A stretch of DNA of 64,000 nucleotides from Myxococcales bacterium 68-20 (GTDB lineage Bacteria; Myxococcota_A; Polyangia; Polyangiales; Polyangiaceae). Numbering within the stretch: the first letter of the stretch is position 1; each line of letters begins with the position of its first letter. Shown piece after piece: positions 1-8,620 of the stretch. The notes under the pieces were generated by a model that had not been told where the DNA came from, searched no databases, and saw only the letters and a list, made by a program, of their open reading frames with translations. The position numbers and the translations under genes were made by a program. The DNA lies in assembly GCA_001899635.1 (NCBI GenBank), contig MKVQ01000012.1, positions 1 to 64,000 of the forward strand. Reading direction: 5' to 3'.

Positions 1-98
1 GCATCCTCATCGGATGCGCCAGAGCGAGAGGAAAGAGCACGCAGTCTCGACTTGACGGGTCACTTCATATCAGAGCGACGAGAGCGCGCGCACGCGCG

Positions 99-1769
99 TC
101 ACTCGGCGCCCAGACACTCCAGCTTGTACTTGCGATGCCCCTGTTCGTCGACGACGTAGGGAGGGTCGCAGCTCTTCTTCGGCGCGGGCGGCGGCGGCGG
201 TGGCGGCCGATGGGTCGGCCCCCAGGTCGGCGCCGATGGTTGGGTCGCGGATGACGGCGGCTTGACCCCAGCGTCAGCTGTCGCGCGCGACGGTGCCGCG
301 TCCGGTGACGAGTCGCTCGTCGACGTCGCAGCGTCTGCGTCCGGTGTCGGTTGGTCCGATGCTCCGGAGGTCCTCGTGTCCGGCATCGAGCTCGGCGCCG
401 CAGGAGGGGCGCTCGACGGGAGCGCGCTCGGGGCGACGGTCGCGGAAGGCGCGGTCGTCCCGTTCTTCCGCGCGTAGAGGGAGAAGGCTCCGAGCGCGAA
501 GCCGACGAGCGCGAGCGCTCCGAGGAAGCTCAGGATCGCGATGAGAGGTGCGAGATCGCGACGTTGCGGCGGCGGCGCTGGGATCTCGGTGCCAGGCGGG
601 CTACCGCCGTGCGAAAAGCCCGTCTCGGTGCTCGACGCGCTGCTGGCCGACGAGATGCTCCCCTCGCTCGAAGGATGGAGCAGCGACACGACCTCGCCCA
701 GTCGCGGAGACGAGATGCGCTGATCGGACGAGTGCGAGCCCACGACGTCTCGAGGCGGGGACATCGAGTCCGACGGTGCAAGCGTGCTCGAGGCCATCTC
801 CATCGCGGCGATCTTGTCGGCCCGCTCGCGGAGCGCTTCGCTCGCGAGGCTCTCGACCCACTCGCCGATCTCACTCGGATTGGCGAGGCCGACCTTGCGC
901 TCGAGATCGATCGCGAGCTCTCGCGCCGTCTGATAGCGCTGCTCGACGACGACCTCGAGGCCGCGCATCACGATGGCGTCGAGCTCCGGCGAGATATCGG
1001 GACGGAGCTCGCTCGGCTTCTGGAACTCGCCCTTCACGACACGGGTGACGATCTCGACGTCCTTCGCGCCGTCGTGGAAGCGTCGGCCCGCGAGCGCCTC
1101 CCAGAGGACGACGGCCCCAGCGAACACATCGGCGCGGCGATCGACCTTGCCTCGGATCTGCTCGGGCGCCATGTACGTGAGCTTCCCCTTGATCTGGCCC
1201 TCGCGCGTCACCTGGGCGCGACCTGCGGCCTTCGCGACGCCGAAGTCGAGCACCCGCGCGACGCCGTCCGCGCCGACGATGATGTTCTGGGGCGAGACGT
1301 CGCGATGGACGACGTCGAGCAGCTCGCCGTTCACGCCCTTCGTCTCGTGCGCCGCATGAAGGCCGAGCAGCACGCCGTGCATGATCGAGCTCACGACCTT
1401 GATCGGAACGTCGACCTTCGCCGCACGGCACGTGCGCAGCAGCTTCGAGAACGACTCGCCGTGGACGTACTCCATGACGAGGAAGAGGCCCTTACTCGAC
1501 TCGATGACGTCGACCATCGGAACGACGTTCGGATGGCGGATGCGCGCGACGATCCGCGCTTCATCCATGAACATCGTCACGAAGTCCGGATCGGTCGTGA
1601 AGTGGGAGTGCAGTCGCTTCACGGCGACCGTTCGCCCGAACCCGACGGCACCGAGCAGCCGCCCGAGATGGACGGTTGCCATGCCGCCCGATGCGAGCGC
1701 ATCGAACAGAGCGTAGCGGCCGATGATGAGCGGCTCGCGCTCCGCCGTAGCCAGGGCGGCTTCCGTCAC
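99..1769 (-). CDS. Membrane-anchored Ser/Thr protein kinase
   Basis: This 556-residue Hanks-type kinase has a cytoplasmic kinase domain at about residues 14-290. The glycine-rich loop (ASGGMATVHLG), ATP-binding lysine (VAVKRLH), catalytic loop (VHRDVSPQN), DFG (LDFGVAKA) and MAPEQ segment are all intact, so it should be active. A Ser-rich linker leads to one membrane helix at about 409-432 and a roughly 120-residue Pro/Ala/Ser/Asp tail, presumably periplasmic, ending in a short segment with two cysteines. The start is a GTG and nothing downstream fits better. It probably phosphorylates cytoplasmic signalling proteins, but its substrate and stimulus cannot be read from the sequence. The neighbouring low-complexity membrane protein and second kinase lie on the same strand. 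Confidence 0.93.
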   Translation of the reverse strand: MTEAALATAEREPLIIGRYALFDALASGGMATVHLGRLLGAVGFGRTVAVKRLHSHFTTDPDFVTMFMDEARIVARIRHPNVVPMVDVIESSKGLFLVMEYVHGESFSKLLRTCRAAKVDVPIKVVSSIMHGVLLGLHAAHETKGVNGELLDVVHRDVSPQNIIVGADGVARVLDFGVAKAAGRAQVTREGQIKGKLTYMAPEQIRGKVDRRADVFAGAVVLWEALAGRRFHDGAKDVEIVTRVVKGEFQKPSELRPDISPELDAIVMRGLEVVVEQRYQTARELAIDLERKVGLANPSEIGEWVESLASEALRERADKIAAMEMASSTLAPSDSMSPPRDVVGSHSSDQRISSPRLGEVVSLLHPSSEGSISSASSASSTETGFSHGGSPPGTEIPAPPPQRRDLAPLIAILSFLGALALVGFALGAFSLYARKNGTTAPSATVAPSALPSSAPPAAPSSMPDTRTSGASDQPTPDADAATSTSDSSPDAAPSRATADAGVKPPSSATQPSAPTWGPTHRPPPPPPPAPKKSCDPPYVVDEQGHRKYKLECLGAE

Positions 1770-1838
1770 GACCCCCGAAGCCTAACAGGTCCGTCCATCT
1801 CTGGACAAAGCACCATCGGACACGGGACAAAACACGAC

Positions 1839-1872
1839 GGCGCGCCCACACCTTCCTACGGTGGGGCGCGCC
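1839..1872 (-). terminator. Hairpin terminator after the low-complexity membrane protein
   Basis: Arms GGCGCGCCC-ACACC and GGTG-GGGCGCGCC pair with a single bulge around a 7-base loop. The hairpin starts about 28 bases past the stop of the gene ending at 1901, and on the minus strand it is followed by a short T-rich stretch (GTTTTG). It is probably an intrinsic terminator, though the T-run is weak. Confidence 0.5.
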
Positions 1873-1900
1873 GCGTGGGCGTGACGATCGGTGGCGATCG

Positions 1901-2878
1901 TTACGGGGCGTTCGCGATGTCGTTCAGGTCCGCCGCGTACGCGTAGAGGAAGAGGAAGAAGTAGACGACGAACCCGCGCGCCGGCTTCTGGATGCCGCGC
2001 ATCTGCTTCGCCTTCGCCATCTCGGCGGGGACCATGACCCACATCCAGTAGTACTGGTAGAACGGGATGATCGCCGGCCACCACGCGAACGACGCGTTGC
2101 CCGTGACGGTCTTCAGCTCGTTCGTCATCTTGATGATCGACAACACCGCAAGGATGCCGCCGGCCAGGGAGGCGAGAGAGCCGATGAAGCTGAGCGCACC
2201 GATCTCCGTCGCGACGACGAGGATCGTCGCGAGGATGTTGCCGCCGATGGCGACCACGGCCGGCAGGAGCAACGTCATCACGGCATTGCGGACGGTCGGC
2301 TTGGCGCCGCCCGGCGCAGCGCCGAAGCCCATGCCGGGCATGCCCTGCTGCATCTGACCGAACGCACCCTGCATCGCGCCGCCGAAGCCGCCGCCGGGCT
2401 GCTGGCCGTAGCCGGGCTGACCGCCCTGCGGCTGGCCATAACCAGGCTGACCTCCGGGCTGACCATAGCCACCAGGCTGTCCGCCGGCCGGCTGGCCGTA
2501 GCCGCCAGGCTGACCACCAGGACCGGGGGGCTGACCGTAGCCACCGGGCTGAGCAGCAGGCGGCTGACCGTAGCCACCCTGCTGCGGCTGCTGCGGCTGG
2601 CCGTAGCCACCCTGCTGCGGCTGGCCGTAGCCACCCTGCTGCGGCTGCTGCGGCTGGCCATAACCGCCCTGCTGCGGCTGGCCGTAGCCACCCTGCTGCG
2701 GCTGGCCATAGCCACCCTGCTGCGGCTGGCCGTAGCCACCCTGCTGGGGCTGCGCACCGGGTTGAGCGTAGCCGGGTTGTTGGGGCTGGCCGTAGCCACC
2801 CTGCTGAGGCTGCTGGCCAGGATAGCCGCCGGCGGGCGGATAACCGGGGGGATAGTTGCCACCGGGGGGTTGGTTCAT
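1901..2878 (-). CDS. Membrane protein with Gly-Tyr-Gln-Pro repeat N-terminus
   Basis: This 325-residue protein has two parts. Residues 1 to about 190 are low complexity and dominated by repeats such as GGYGQPQQ, with almost no charge, so this part should be disordered and prion-like. The C-terminal 130 residues hold about four hydrophobic segments with a conserved-looking stretch ([17 protein letters not shown]), reminiscent of DUF4234-type small membrane proteins. It starts at an ATG. It lies between two Ser/Thr kinases on the same strand, so it may be a kinase substrate or scaffold, but that is inference from position. The repeats are encoded by a near-perfect DNA tandem array and are likely to vary in copy number. 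Confidence 0.85.
   Translation of the reverse strand: MNQPPGGNYPPGYPPAGGYPGQQPQQGGYGQPQQPGYAQPGAQPQQGGYGQPQQGGYGQPQQGGYGQPQQGGYGQPQQPQQGGYGQPQQGGYGQPQQPQQGGYGQPPAAQPGGYGQPPGPGGQPGGYGQPAGGQPGGYGQPGGQPGYGQPQGGQPGYGQQPGGGFGGAMQGAFGQMQQGMPGMGFGAAPGGAKPTVRNAVMTLLLPAVVAIGGNILATILVVATEIGALSFIGSLASLAGGILAVLSIIKMTNELKTVTGNASFAWWPAIIPFYQYYWMWVMVPAEMAKAKQMRGIQKPARGFVVYFFLFLYAYAADLNDIANAP
2569..2755. repeat. 24-bp coding tandem repeats (GYGQPQQG units)
   Basis: Units of 24 bp, on the plus strand roughly TAGCCACCCTGCTGCGGCTG plus GCCG, repeat head to tail. Some copies carry a 9-bp insertion (GCTGCTGCG) that adds QPQ. Copies differ only at a few third positions (CCGTAG against CCATAG), which suggests recent slippage expansion. 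All unit lengths are multiples of three, so the reading frame is kept. Confidence 0.85.
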
Positions 2879-3061
2879 GGCGGATATCTTACGCTTGGTT
2901 CCATTCCGCGATCACGTTTTGTTCGTGCCGGACTCCAGACTAGGAAATCCCCTCGAATCCCGTGGATTCAGCGCAATTTTCGGTCATCGGCGCACCTCCG
3001 ACGGTGACGTCGTGAAGGCGGTGCGGGGCGCTCCACCGGCTCGAAAGGCCCCCGTTCGTGG

Positions 3062-4738
3062 CTAGTGCGTCGAGCCCGAATTGCGTGCAGGACGCACGCC
3101 ATCGGATGCAGACTGCACCGATTTAGGTGCATGTTGCACGGACGATGCTGGAAGCCCAGCAGGCGCGAGCGACGCTGCCTCGGGTGGCGGTGCGTCGTCG
3201 GTGCCGGGTAGAGGCGCCAGCGGGCTCGACGTTGCGGCGCTGTTCGCCCGTGAGAAGCGCGGTCGGGCGACGCGGTAGACGAGCACCACGGCCGCCGAGG
3301 CGAAGAGGAGCGTCGCGACCATTGCGAGCACCGCCGTACGCGCTCTCCGGCGGCGGGTCTGGAGCGCCGCCCAGTCCTGGACCACGGAGTAGCGGCGACT
3401 GAGCTCGCCCGGATCGGGCAGCGTCTGCCTCTCGTGCGGGAGGCTCGACACCATCGCATCCACGCTCGACCCGGGCCCATACGGAGGGTACGACGCCATC
3501 GGCCCCATCTGCGCGGGCAGCGTCGGCGCCATCATCCCCGGCGCCATCGGCGCGGGCATCGGGGCGGGCATCGAGGCGGCCATCATCCCGGGCCTCATCG
3601 GCATGGGCAGCGTGGCTGGCATCATCGCAGGCGGCATTGGGGCGGCCATCATCCCGGGCGCCATCGGGGCGGCCATCGGCGGCGCCGGCATCCCGGGCGC
3701 CATCATCGGAGCCACCGGCATCCCGGGCGCCATCATCGGAGCCACCGGCATCCCGGGCGCCATCATCGGAGCCACCTGGGGAGGCAGCGCGCGGATCGAG
3801 GAGATCGACGACAGTGAGCCGACCTCGCGCTGGATGCTCGCGAGCCCGCTGAGCACGCCGATCGATCCGAACGGCGCCAGCGCCCGGGCGAACGTCGCCG
3901 CCGTCGGCCAGCGCGCGTCGCGATCGCGCGCGAGCGCACGACCGATGATGGCGATGAGATCGGGCGGGACATCGCGGCGGAGCGCCGGGATCGGACATGG
4001 ATCCTCGCCGAGGACGCGATCGAGGACCTCCTTGACGGTCTCACCGACGAACGCCATCTGCCCGGTGAGGAGCTCGTAGAGGATCGCGCCGAGCGCCCAG
4101 ATGTCGGCGCGGTGATCCACGTTCATCGGATCCTTGATCTGCTCGGGAGGCATGTACGCCGGAGTCCCGAGGCTCTTCGTCTCGCGCGTGAAGCGCTGCT
4201 TGCCCAGCGACGCCGCCTTGGAGATCCCGAAGTCGAGGACCTTCACCCGACGCGAGCCGTCGGGACGCCGGGCGAGGAACAGGTTCGCCGGCTTCAGATC
4301 GCGATGAACGATGTCGAGCTGATGGGCGGCGGCGATCGCGTCGCACGCCTGGAGCACGTAGTCCACGGCCTCCACGAGATCGAGCTGACCGCGCGCGACG
4401 ATCTCCTCCTCGAGATCGGTTCCCTCGAGGTGCTCCATGATCATGTACGGCACGCCGGCCGGCAGCATCCCGACGTCGGACACGCGGCACACGTGATCGG
4501 ACTGGATGCGCGCCGCCGCACGCGCCTCGCCGAGGAAGCGCGCGATCGACTCGTCCCGCGAGCCGAAGCGGTGCTCGACCAGGAACTTGATCGCGACGAC
4601 TTGGTCGAGGGTCGTGTGCCGCGCCGCCACGACGAGCCCCATCGCGCCGACGCCGACCACGCGCTCGACGCGGTACTTGTCGACGACGTCACCGATGTTC
4701 ACCGGCAACGGCAGGTGGGACAGAACCTCGAGCGCCAC
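3062..4738 (-). CDS. Membrane-anchored Ser/Thr protein kinase with Met-Ala-Pro linker
   Basis: This is a Hanks-type kinase of about 558 residues. The kinase domain begins almost at once (DVVDKYRVERVVGVGAMG). It has VAIKFL, VHRDLKPANLFL and LDFGISKA, so it should be catalytic. A long linker of Ala-Pro-Met motifs (APMMAPGMPV three times exactly, then variants) precedes one membrane helix (VLAMVATLLFASAAVVLVY) and an outer tail of about 70 residues. The start is uncertain. An ATG at 4942 would add 68 residues unlike any kinase, including RQTRQTRQ from a 9-bp triplication. I chose the GTG at 4738; a GTG at 4702 is also possible. None has a clear ribosome binding site. Its target is unknown. Confidence 0.88.
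   Translation of the reverse strand: MALEVLSHLPLPVNIGDVVDKYRVERVVGVGAMGLVVAARHTTLDQVVAIKFLVEHRFGSRDESIARFLGEARAAARIQSDHVCRVSDVGMLPAGVPYMIMEHLEGTDLEEEIVARGQLDLVEAVDYVLQACDAIAAAHQLDIVHRDLKPANLFLARRPDGSRRVKVLDFGISKAASLGKQRFTRETKSLGTPAYMPPEQIKDPMNVDHRADIWALGAILYELLTGQMAFVGETVKEVLDRVLGEDPCPIPALRRDVPPDLIAIIGRALARDRDARWPTAATFARALAPFGSIGVLSGLASIQREVGSLSSISSIRALPPQVAPMMAPGMPVAPMMAPGMPVAPMMAPGMPAPPMAAPMAPGMMAAPMPPAMMPATLPMPMRPGMMAASMPAPMPAPMAPGMMAPTLPAQMGPMASYPPYGPGSSVDAMVSSLPHERQTLPDPGELSRRYSVVQDWAALQTRRRRARTAVLAMVATLLFASAAVVLVYRVARPRFSRANSAATSSPLAPLPGTDDAPPPEAASLAPAGLPASSVQHAPKSVQSASDGVRPARNSGSTH
3687..3776. repeat. Three perfect 30-bp tandem repeats in a kinase linker
   Basis: Three identical 30-bp copies start at 3687, 3717 and 3747. 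Each encodes APMMAPGMPV on the minus strand. Degenerate copies continue on both sides. The perfect identity at third positions indicates recent duplication, and the in-frame length means copy number can change without breaking the kinase. Confidence 0.9.
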
Positions 4739-5171
4739 GAAACGAAAAGCATAGCGGAGCGAACCTCGGAAGGAAGGTGGGCCCGCTCGATAGCTGCTGA
4801 AATCATGAGCGTTCTCGTCTTGCCGCGTTTGCCGCGTTTGCCGCGTCGAGCTGCACCGCACGAGGACGCCTTTGAAAGCGCGTTTGTTTCCAGTGGGCAA
4901 TCCCCCACGCTCGTGAGCGCCGACGTGGTCCATCGCCCCCATCGCTCCCGATGGTGGATCGACGGAAGCGGCTGTCCTTGCTCACGACGCACAGCGCGAG
5001 ACAGTCGACTACCCGACGCGTGCTCCTTTCACGAACGCAAGCACGGCGCGCTCGAGCTCTTGGCAATCTGCAGAGCTCGCGGCGAGCGCCGTGCGTGAGC
5101 GCGGAGCGCGCGCGGTTCGCCCACGCGCGGTGCGGTCGAGCGCTATGCGAGAGCGGCGGAGCGCGAGCCGA
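4739..5171. other. Intergenic stretch before the kinase, no gene recognised
   Basis: If the kinase starts at 4738 this leaves about 430 bp. It holds three tandem 9-bp copies built on TTTGCCGCG at about 4818-4846 and otherwise nothing I recognise. The kinase promoter should lie here. The longer reading frame from 4942 crosses this region, but its translation does not resemble a conserved domain. Confidence 0.5.
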
Positions 5172-7133
5172 TCACCACCCGCACTGCTCGCCCTTGTTCT
5201 GATCTTTGAGCCACGCCCGGAGCGGCGCGAAGTACTCGACGAGCGCAGACGCGTCCGCCTTCGTCTCACCCGACAGGACTGCGAGCGCCTCCGGCCACGG
5301 CTTGCTCTGTCCGAGCTCCAGCATCGCGCGGAGCTTCGCCCCCGCCTGCTTGTTGCCGTGGATGCTGCAGGTGTCGAGCGAGCCGGTATGGCCGGCCGCC
5401 TTGCACAGCGCGCGATGGAACTGGAACTGGTAGATGCGCGCGAGGAAGTACCGGATGTACGGCGTCGACGCGGGGATGTGGTACTTCGCGCCGGGATCGA
5501 AGTCGGCCTCGGTGCGCGTCACGGGGGACGCGATGCCCTGGTACTTCGTCCGGAGCGCCCACCACGCCTCGTTGTACTTCGACTTCGGCGTCTTGCCGGA
5601 GAAGACGTCCCAGCGCCACTTGTCGATCATGAGGCCGAAGGGAAGGAAGGCGACCTTGTCGAGCGCCATCTTCATCTGGAAGTTGATGCGGCCCTTGTCG
5701 CCCTTCGGCACGGTGTCGAGCAGACCGAGGTTCTTCAGGTAGTCGGGCGTGACGGAGAGAGCGAGCGTGTCGCCGATGCCCTCGTGGAAGCCGTCGTTGG
5801 CGCCCTGCTGAAAGAGGATCGGGAGCTTGTAGTAGTAGTTGAAGTAGTAGTCGTGACCGAGCTCGTGGTGGATCGTGATGAGATCGTCCTCGGTCGGCTC
5901 GATGCACATCTTGATGCGGAGGTCGCCGTTCCACGACACATCCCAGGCGCTCGCGTGGCACACGACCTCGCGATCCTTCGGGCGCGTGAAGAGCGACCGC
6001 TCCCAGAACGACGGCGGGAGTGAGTCGAGCCCGAGCGAGGTGAAGAACGCCTCGCCGAGCTTCACCATCTGCTTCGCGTCGTACTTCTTCTGGACCAGCT
6101 TCTTGTCGACGTCGAGCGAGCCCTGCCCGGGGAACGGCTCGACGAGGTCGTAGACCCCATCCCACTGCTGCGCCCACATGTTGCCGAGGAGGTGGGCCGG
6201 GATCGGCGCCTTCTCCCCGACCTTGTCCTTGCCGTACTTCGTGCGAAGCTTCTTGCGCGTGTAGCAGTGGAGGTCGTCGTAGAGCGGCTTCACGTCCTGC
6301 CAGAGTCGCTCGATGTCCGCCTCGAACTCCTGCGGGCTCATGTCGTAGCCGGAGCGCCAGAGCGCGCCCATGTCCGCGAAGCCGATCTCCTTCGCGCCCC
6401 GGTTTCCGAGCTCGGCGTAGCGCGTGTAGCGGTCCTTCATGGCCGGCGAGATCGTGTGCCAGCCCTTCCACGCCTCGAGGAGCTCGTCGTAGTTCCGGCT
6501 CTTCTTCAACACGCGCGAGAGGTCATCGAGCTTGAGCGGGGTCGCGGCGCACTTCTTCGCGCCCGCCTCCTCCTTCGTACCGGCCGCCGCCTTCTTCGCG
6601 TTCTTCGCGAGAGGCGAGCCCGGCGCCGGGCAATACTCGCCCTTGCCGTACGTCGCCGTCATGCTGCTCTGGAGCTCCGCGAGCTCGCGACGCTCATCGG
6701 CATTCGACGGAGCGGGCACGATCTGCGCGAGCTTGAGAAGGAGAAGCTGCCGTGCAACGGCGGGCTCGATCCCCTTCACGCCATCGAAGCGACGCGCCTT
6801 CTGGATCGCGTCGGTGACGTACGCCGCCGTCGCTTCTTCGCCCGCCGCGGCGAGCGCCTCGGTGTCGTCCGTGATGAAGTTCTGGTTCACCCAGCCGGCG
6901 CGATCGCGTGCGGTCCACAGGCGCCGAAGATCCTTGTCGACCTGCTCGATGAACTTCTTCGCATCCTCGGGCGTCGCGGCGGAGGCGATCGCCGGCGCCG
7001 TCGTCGGAAGCGTCGTCGCGGGCTCCGGACACCGCGGGCACGGCGCAGCCGGCGGCGGGGTCTCGCCTCCGCATGCAGCGGCGAGAGCAACGGTGAGGAC
7101 AGGCGCGAACGAGAGGAAGAACCGGCGGCGCAT
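5172..7133 (-). CDS. M2-family (ACE-like) zinc metallopeptidase lipoprotein
   Basis: This protein of about 653 residues starts at an ATG giving MRRRFFLSFAPVLTVALAAACGG, a clear lipoprotein signal with cleavage before the cysteine. It is therefore probably anchored in the envelope. The zinc site HHELGHDYYF matches the HExxH of peptidase family M2 (peptidyl-dipeptidase A), and the third ligand Glu follows in FHEGIGDTLAL. The length and the Trp/Tyr-rich C-terminal half also fit M2. It should remove dipeptides from the C-terminus of peptides; the natural substrate is unknown. The frame stays open to 7286, but that extension lacks a signal peptide and is Arg-rich, so 7133 is preferred. It is a single gene with no operon partner. 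Confidence 0.92.
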   Translation of the reverse strand: MRRRFFLSFAPVLTVALAAACGGETPPPAAPCPRCPEPATTLPTTAPAIASAATPEDAKKFIEQVDKDLRRLWTARDRAGWVNQNFITDDTEALAAAGEEATAAYVTDAIQKARRFDGVKGIEPAVARQLLLLKLAQIVPAPSNADERRELAELQSSMTATYGKGEYCPAPGSPLAKNAKKAAAGTKEEAGAKKCAATPLKLDDLSRVLKKSRNYDELLEAWKGWHTISPAMKDRYTRYAELGNRGAKEIGFADMGALWRSGYDMSPQEFEADIERLWQDVKPLYDDLHCYTRKKLRTKYGKDKVGEKAPIPAHLLGNMWAQQWDGVYDLVEPFPGQGSLDVDKKLVQKKYDAKQMVKLGEAFFTSLGLDSLPPSFWERSLFTRPKDREVVCHASAWDVSWNGDLRIKMCIEPTEDDLITIHHELGHDYYFNYYYKLPILFQQGANDGFHEGIGDTLALSVTPDYLKNLGLLDTVPKGDKGRINFQMKMALDKVAFLPFGLMIDKWRWDVFSGKTPKSKYNEAWWALRTKYQGIASPVTRTEADFDPGAKYHIPASTPYIRYFLARIYQFQFHRALCKAAGHTGSLDTCSIHGNKQAGAKLRAMLELGQSKPWPEALAVLSGETKADASALVEYFAPLRAWLKDQNKGEQCGW

Positions 7134-7293
7134 CAAGGCTGGGCTTCTACCGCGATGGGCTGGCAAAACCAACACTCGGCGGCGCCGCGCTGGAGCACGC
7201 CGCGGTGCATCATCACCTGCCCCGAGCGATGCAGAGCTCAGCGAAGAGCGAAAGCACGTCGCGCGAGTCGTGGAGCGCGAGCCCATTCAACGC

Positions 7294-7490
7294 GGGCCGA
7301 AGGCCCACCTCTGCGGGTGGTTGGGCCAACGACTGCGGGTGGTTGGGCCAACGACTGCGGGTGGTTGGGCCAACGACTGCGGGTGGTTGGGCCAACGACT
7401 GCGGGTGGTTGGGCCAACGACTGCGGGTGGTTGGGCCAACGACTGCGGGTGGTTGGGCCAACGACTGCGGGTGGTTGGGCCGCAGGCCCA
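7294..7490. repeat. 22-bp tandem array (8 copies) flanked by GGGCC hairpins
   Basis: The core CTGCGGGTGGTTGGGCC begins at 7311, 7333, 7355, 7377, 7399, 7421, 7443 and 7465, an exact 22-bp period with identical units joined by AACGA. On the left is GGGCC-GAA-GGCCC (7294-7306). On the right is TTGGGCC-GCA-GGCCCAA (7475-7491). The 22-bp period shifts the frame at every copy, so it is not selected as coding. It fills most of the 500-bp gap between the divergent M2 peptidase and gspC-like genes. Single or double copies of the same element occur at 13.4, 19.6, 40.8 and 42.8 kb. Confidence 0.95.
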
Positions 7491-7633
7491 AGTTGTCAGC
7501 TTGTCAGCGGCCGTGTTCGCGAGCTTCGCGCCGCTCGCCAAGTTGTCCGCCTGCGCTCGAAGTCAGCCGCGAACCCCGCGGAAAGCCGTGTCCACCGATC
7601 CGGGCACGGCCATCGCAACGTCACGACGCGCTC

Positions 7634-8560
7634 ATGTCCCTCCGAACGATCGTCTCGCTCGCCATCCCGACGTCGGTCGCGGTCATCGCGTTCCTCCATG
7701 CGCATGCGATCGGCTCGTTGGTGGACGCCGCCGCCCTGCCCTCGGCGATCGCTCCTTTCGCCGAAGCGCGGGCGGCGGTGTCCACCGCGGGCGGCACTAC
7801 GTCCGCGCGATCGGCTGACGCGATCCTCGATCGAAACGCGTTCGATCACCTGACCGGCCCGCTTCGACAGAGCGACGCCGAAGCCGCCACTGGCGAGCTC
7901 GACGTTCACGATCCGGCCAGCGCTCCGCCCTGCGATGCCGTGCGTGCGGTCGCCTCGGTGCGCGCCGACGATGCCGACGAATCGTTCGCGGCCTTCGACG
8001 TTCGCGGGCGCCGCCTTCTCCAGAAGCGAGGCGGCGAGTTGGCCGCCGATGCTCGCGTCGTCTACGTGGCCGCGGACCGCGTATGGCTCGAGCAGCGCGG
8101 CGTGCTCTGCCAGGCGCGCGTCTTCGGCGGCGCCTCCCCGACTCCTCCTCCGGCGCCGAGCGCGAGCCCGATGAACGGCGGCGCGCAGCCGAGCGCGCTC
8201 GAGCGAGAGCTTGCCGGCAAGATCGCGAAGACGGGCCCGAACGAGTTCCAGATCGATCGCGGCGCCGTCGACCGCATCCTCGAAGCGCAGGCGGAGCTGA
8301 TGAAGACTCCCCTAGCCCCGGAGAAGGAAGGCGATCGTGTCGTTGGCTTCCGCCTCGTGCGGATCCGCCCCGGGAGCGTCCTCGCTGCGCTGGGGCTGGA
8401 GACTGGCGACCGGCTCGTATCGCTGAACGGCATCGAGGTGACGAGCCCGGAGCGCATGCTCGAGGCGTACGCAAAGCTCCGCTCGGGAACGCTCGACCGC
8501 CTCACGATTCACGTCGTGCGCAACGGCAAGCCGACGAACATCGACTACGTCGTTCGCTGA
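7634..8560 (+). CDS. GspC-like type II secretion protein with PDZ domain
   Basis: This 308-residue protein has one N-terminal membrane helix (about residues 5-30). An HR-like segment follows around ADAILDRNAFDHL, resembling the homology region of GspC. The C-terminal region (about 210-308) is a PDZ domain of the GspC type: GFRLVRIRPGSVLAALGLE, then GDRLVSLNGIEV and a strand near LTIHVVRNGK. GspC links the inner-membrane platform to the GspD secretin of type II secretion. No other gsp gene is nearby, so it is an orphan here. The frame is open well upstream through the 22-bp repeats, but MSLRTIVSL at 7634 is the only start giving a normal GspC N-terminus. Confidence 0.82.
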   Translation: MSLRTIVSLAIPTSVAVIAFLHAHAIGSLVDAAALPSAIAPFAEARAAVSTAGGTTSARSADAILDRNAFDHLTGPLRQSDAEAATGELDVHDPASAPPCDAVRAVASVRADDADESFAAFDVRGRRLLQKRGGELAADARVVYVAADRVWLEQRGVLCQARVFGGASPTPPPAPSASPMNGGAQPSALERELAGKIAKTGPNEFQIDRGAVDRILEAQAELMKTPLAPEKEGDRVVGFRLVRIRPGSVLAALGLETGDRLVSLNGIEVTSPERMLEAYAKLRSGTLDRLTIHVVRNGKPTNIDYVVR

Positions 8561-8620
8561 AGCGCCGGGCGCGGGCTCTCGTGCGCGGCACCGGCGCGGG
8601 CCGCATCGCGAGGTGAACGC

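Noticed and set aside
7311-7481. CRISPR array
   Set aside because: The units are contiguous with no unique spacers, 22 bp long, and no cas gene is near.
7205-7633. Coding sequence through the 22-bp repeats, as a repeat protein of NDCGWLGQRLRVVGP units
   Set aside because: Open on both strands and in several frames only because the unit lacks stops. The 22-bp period gives a three-frame rotation, and no start signal or conservation argues for translation. The GspC start at 7634 explains the downstream part.
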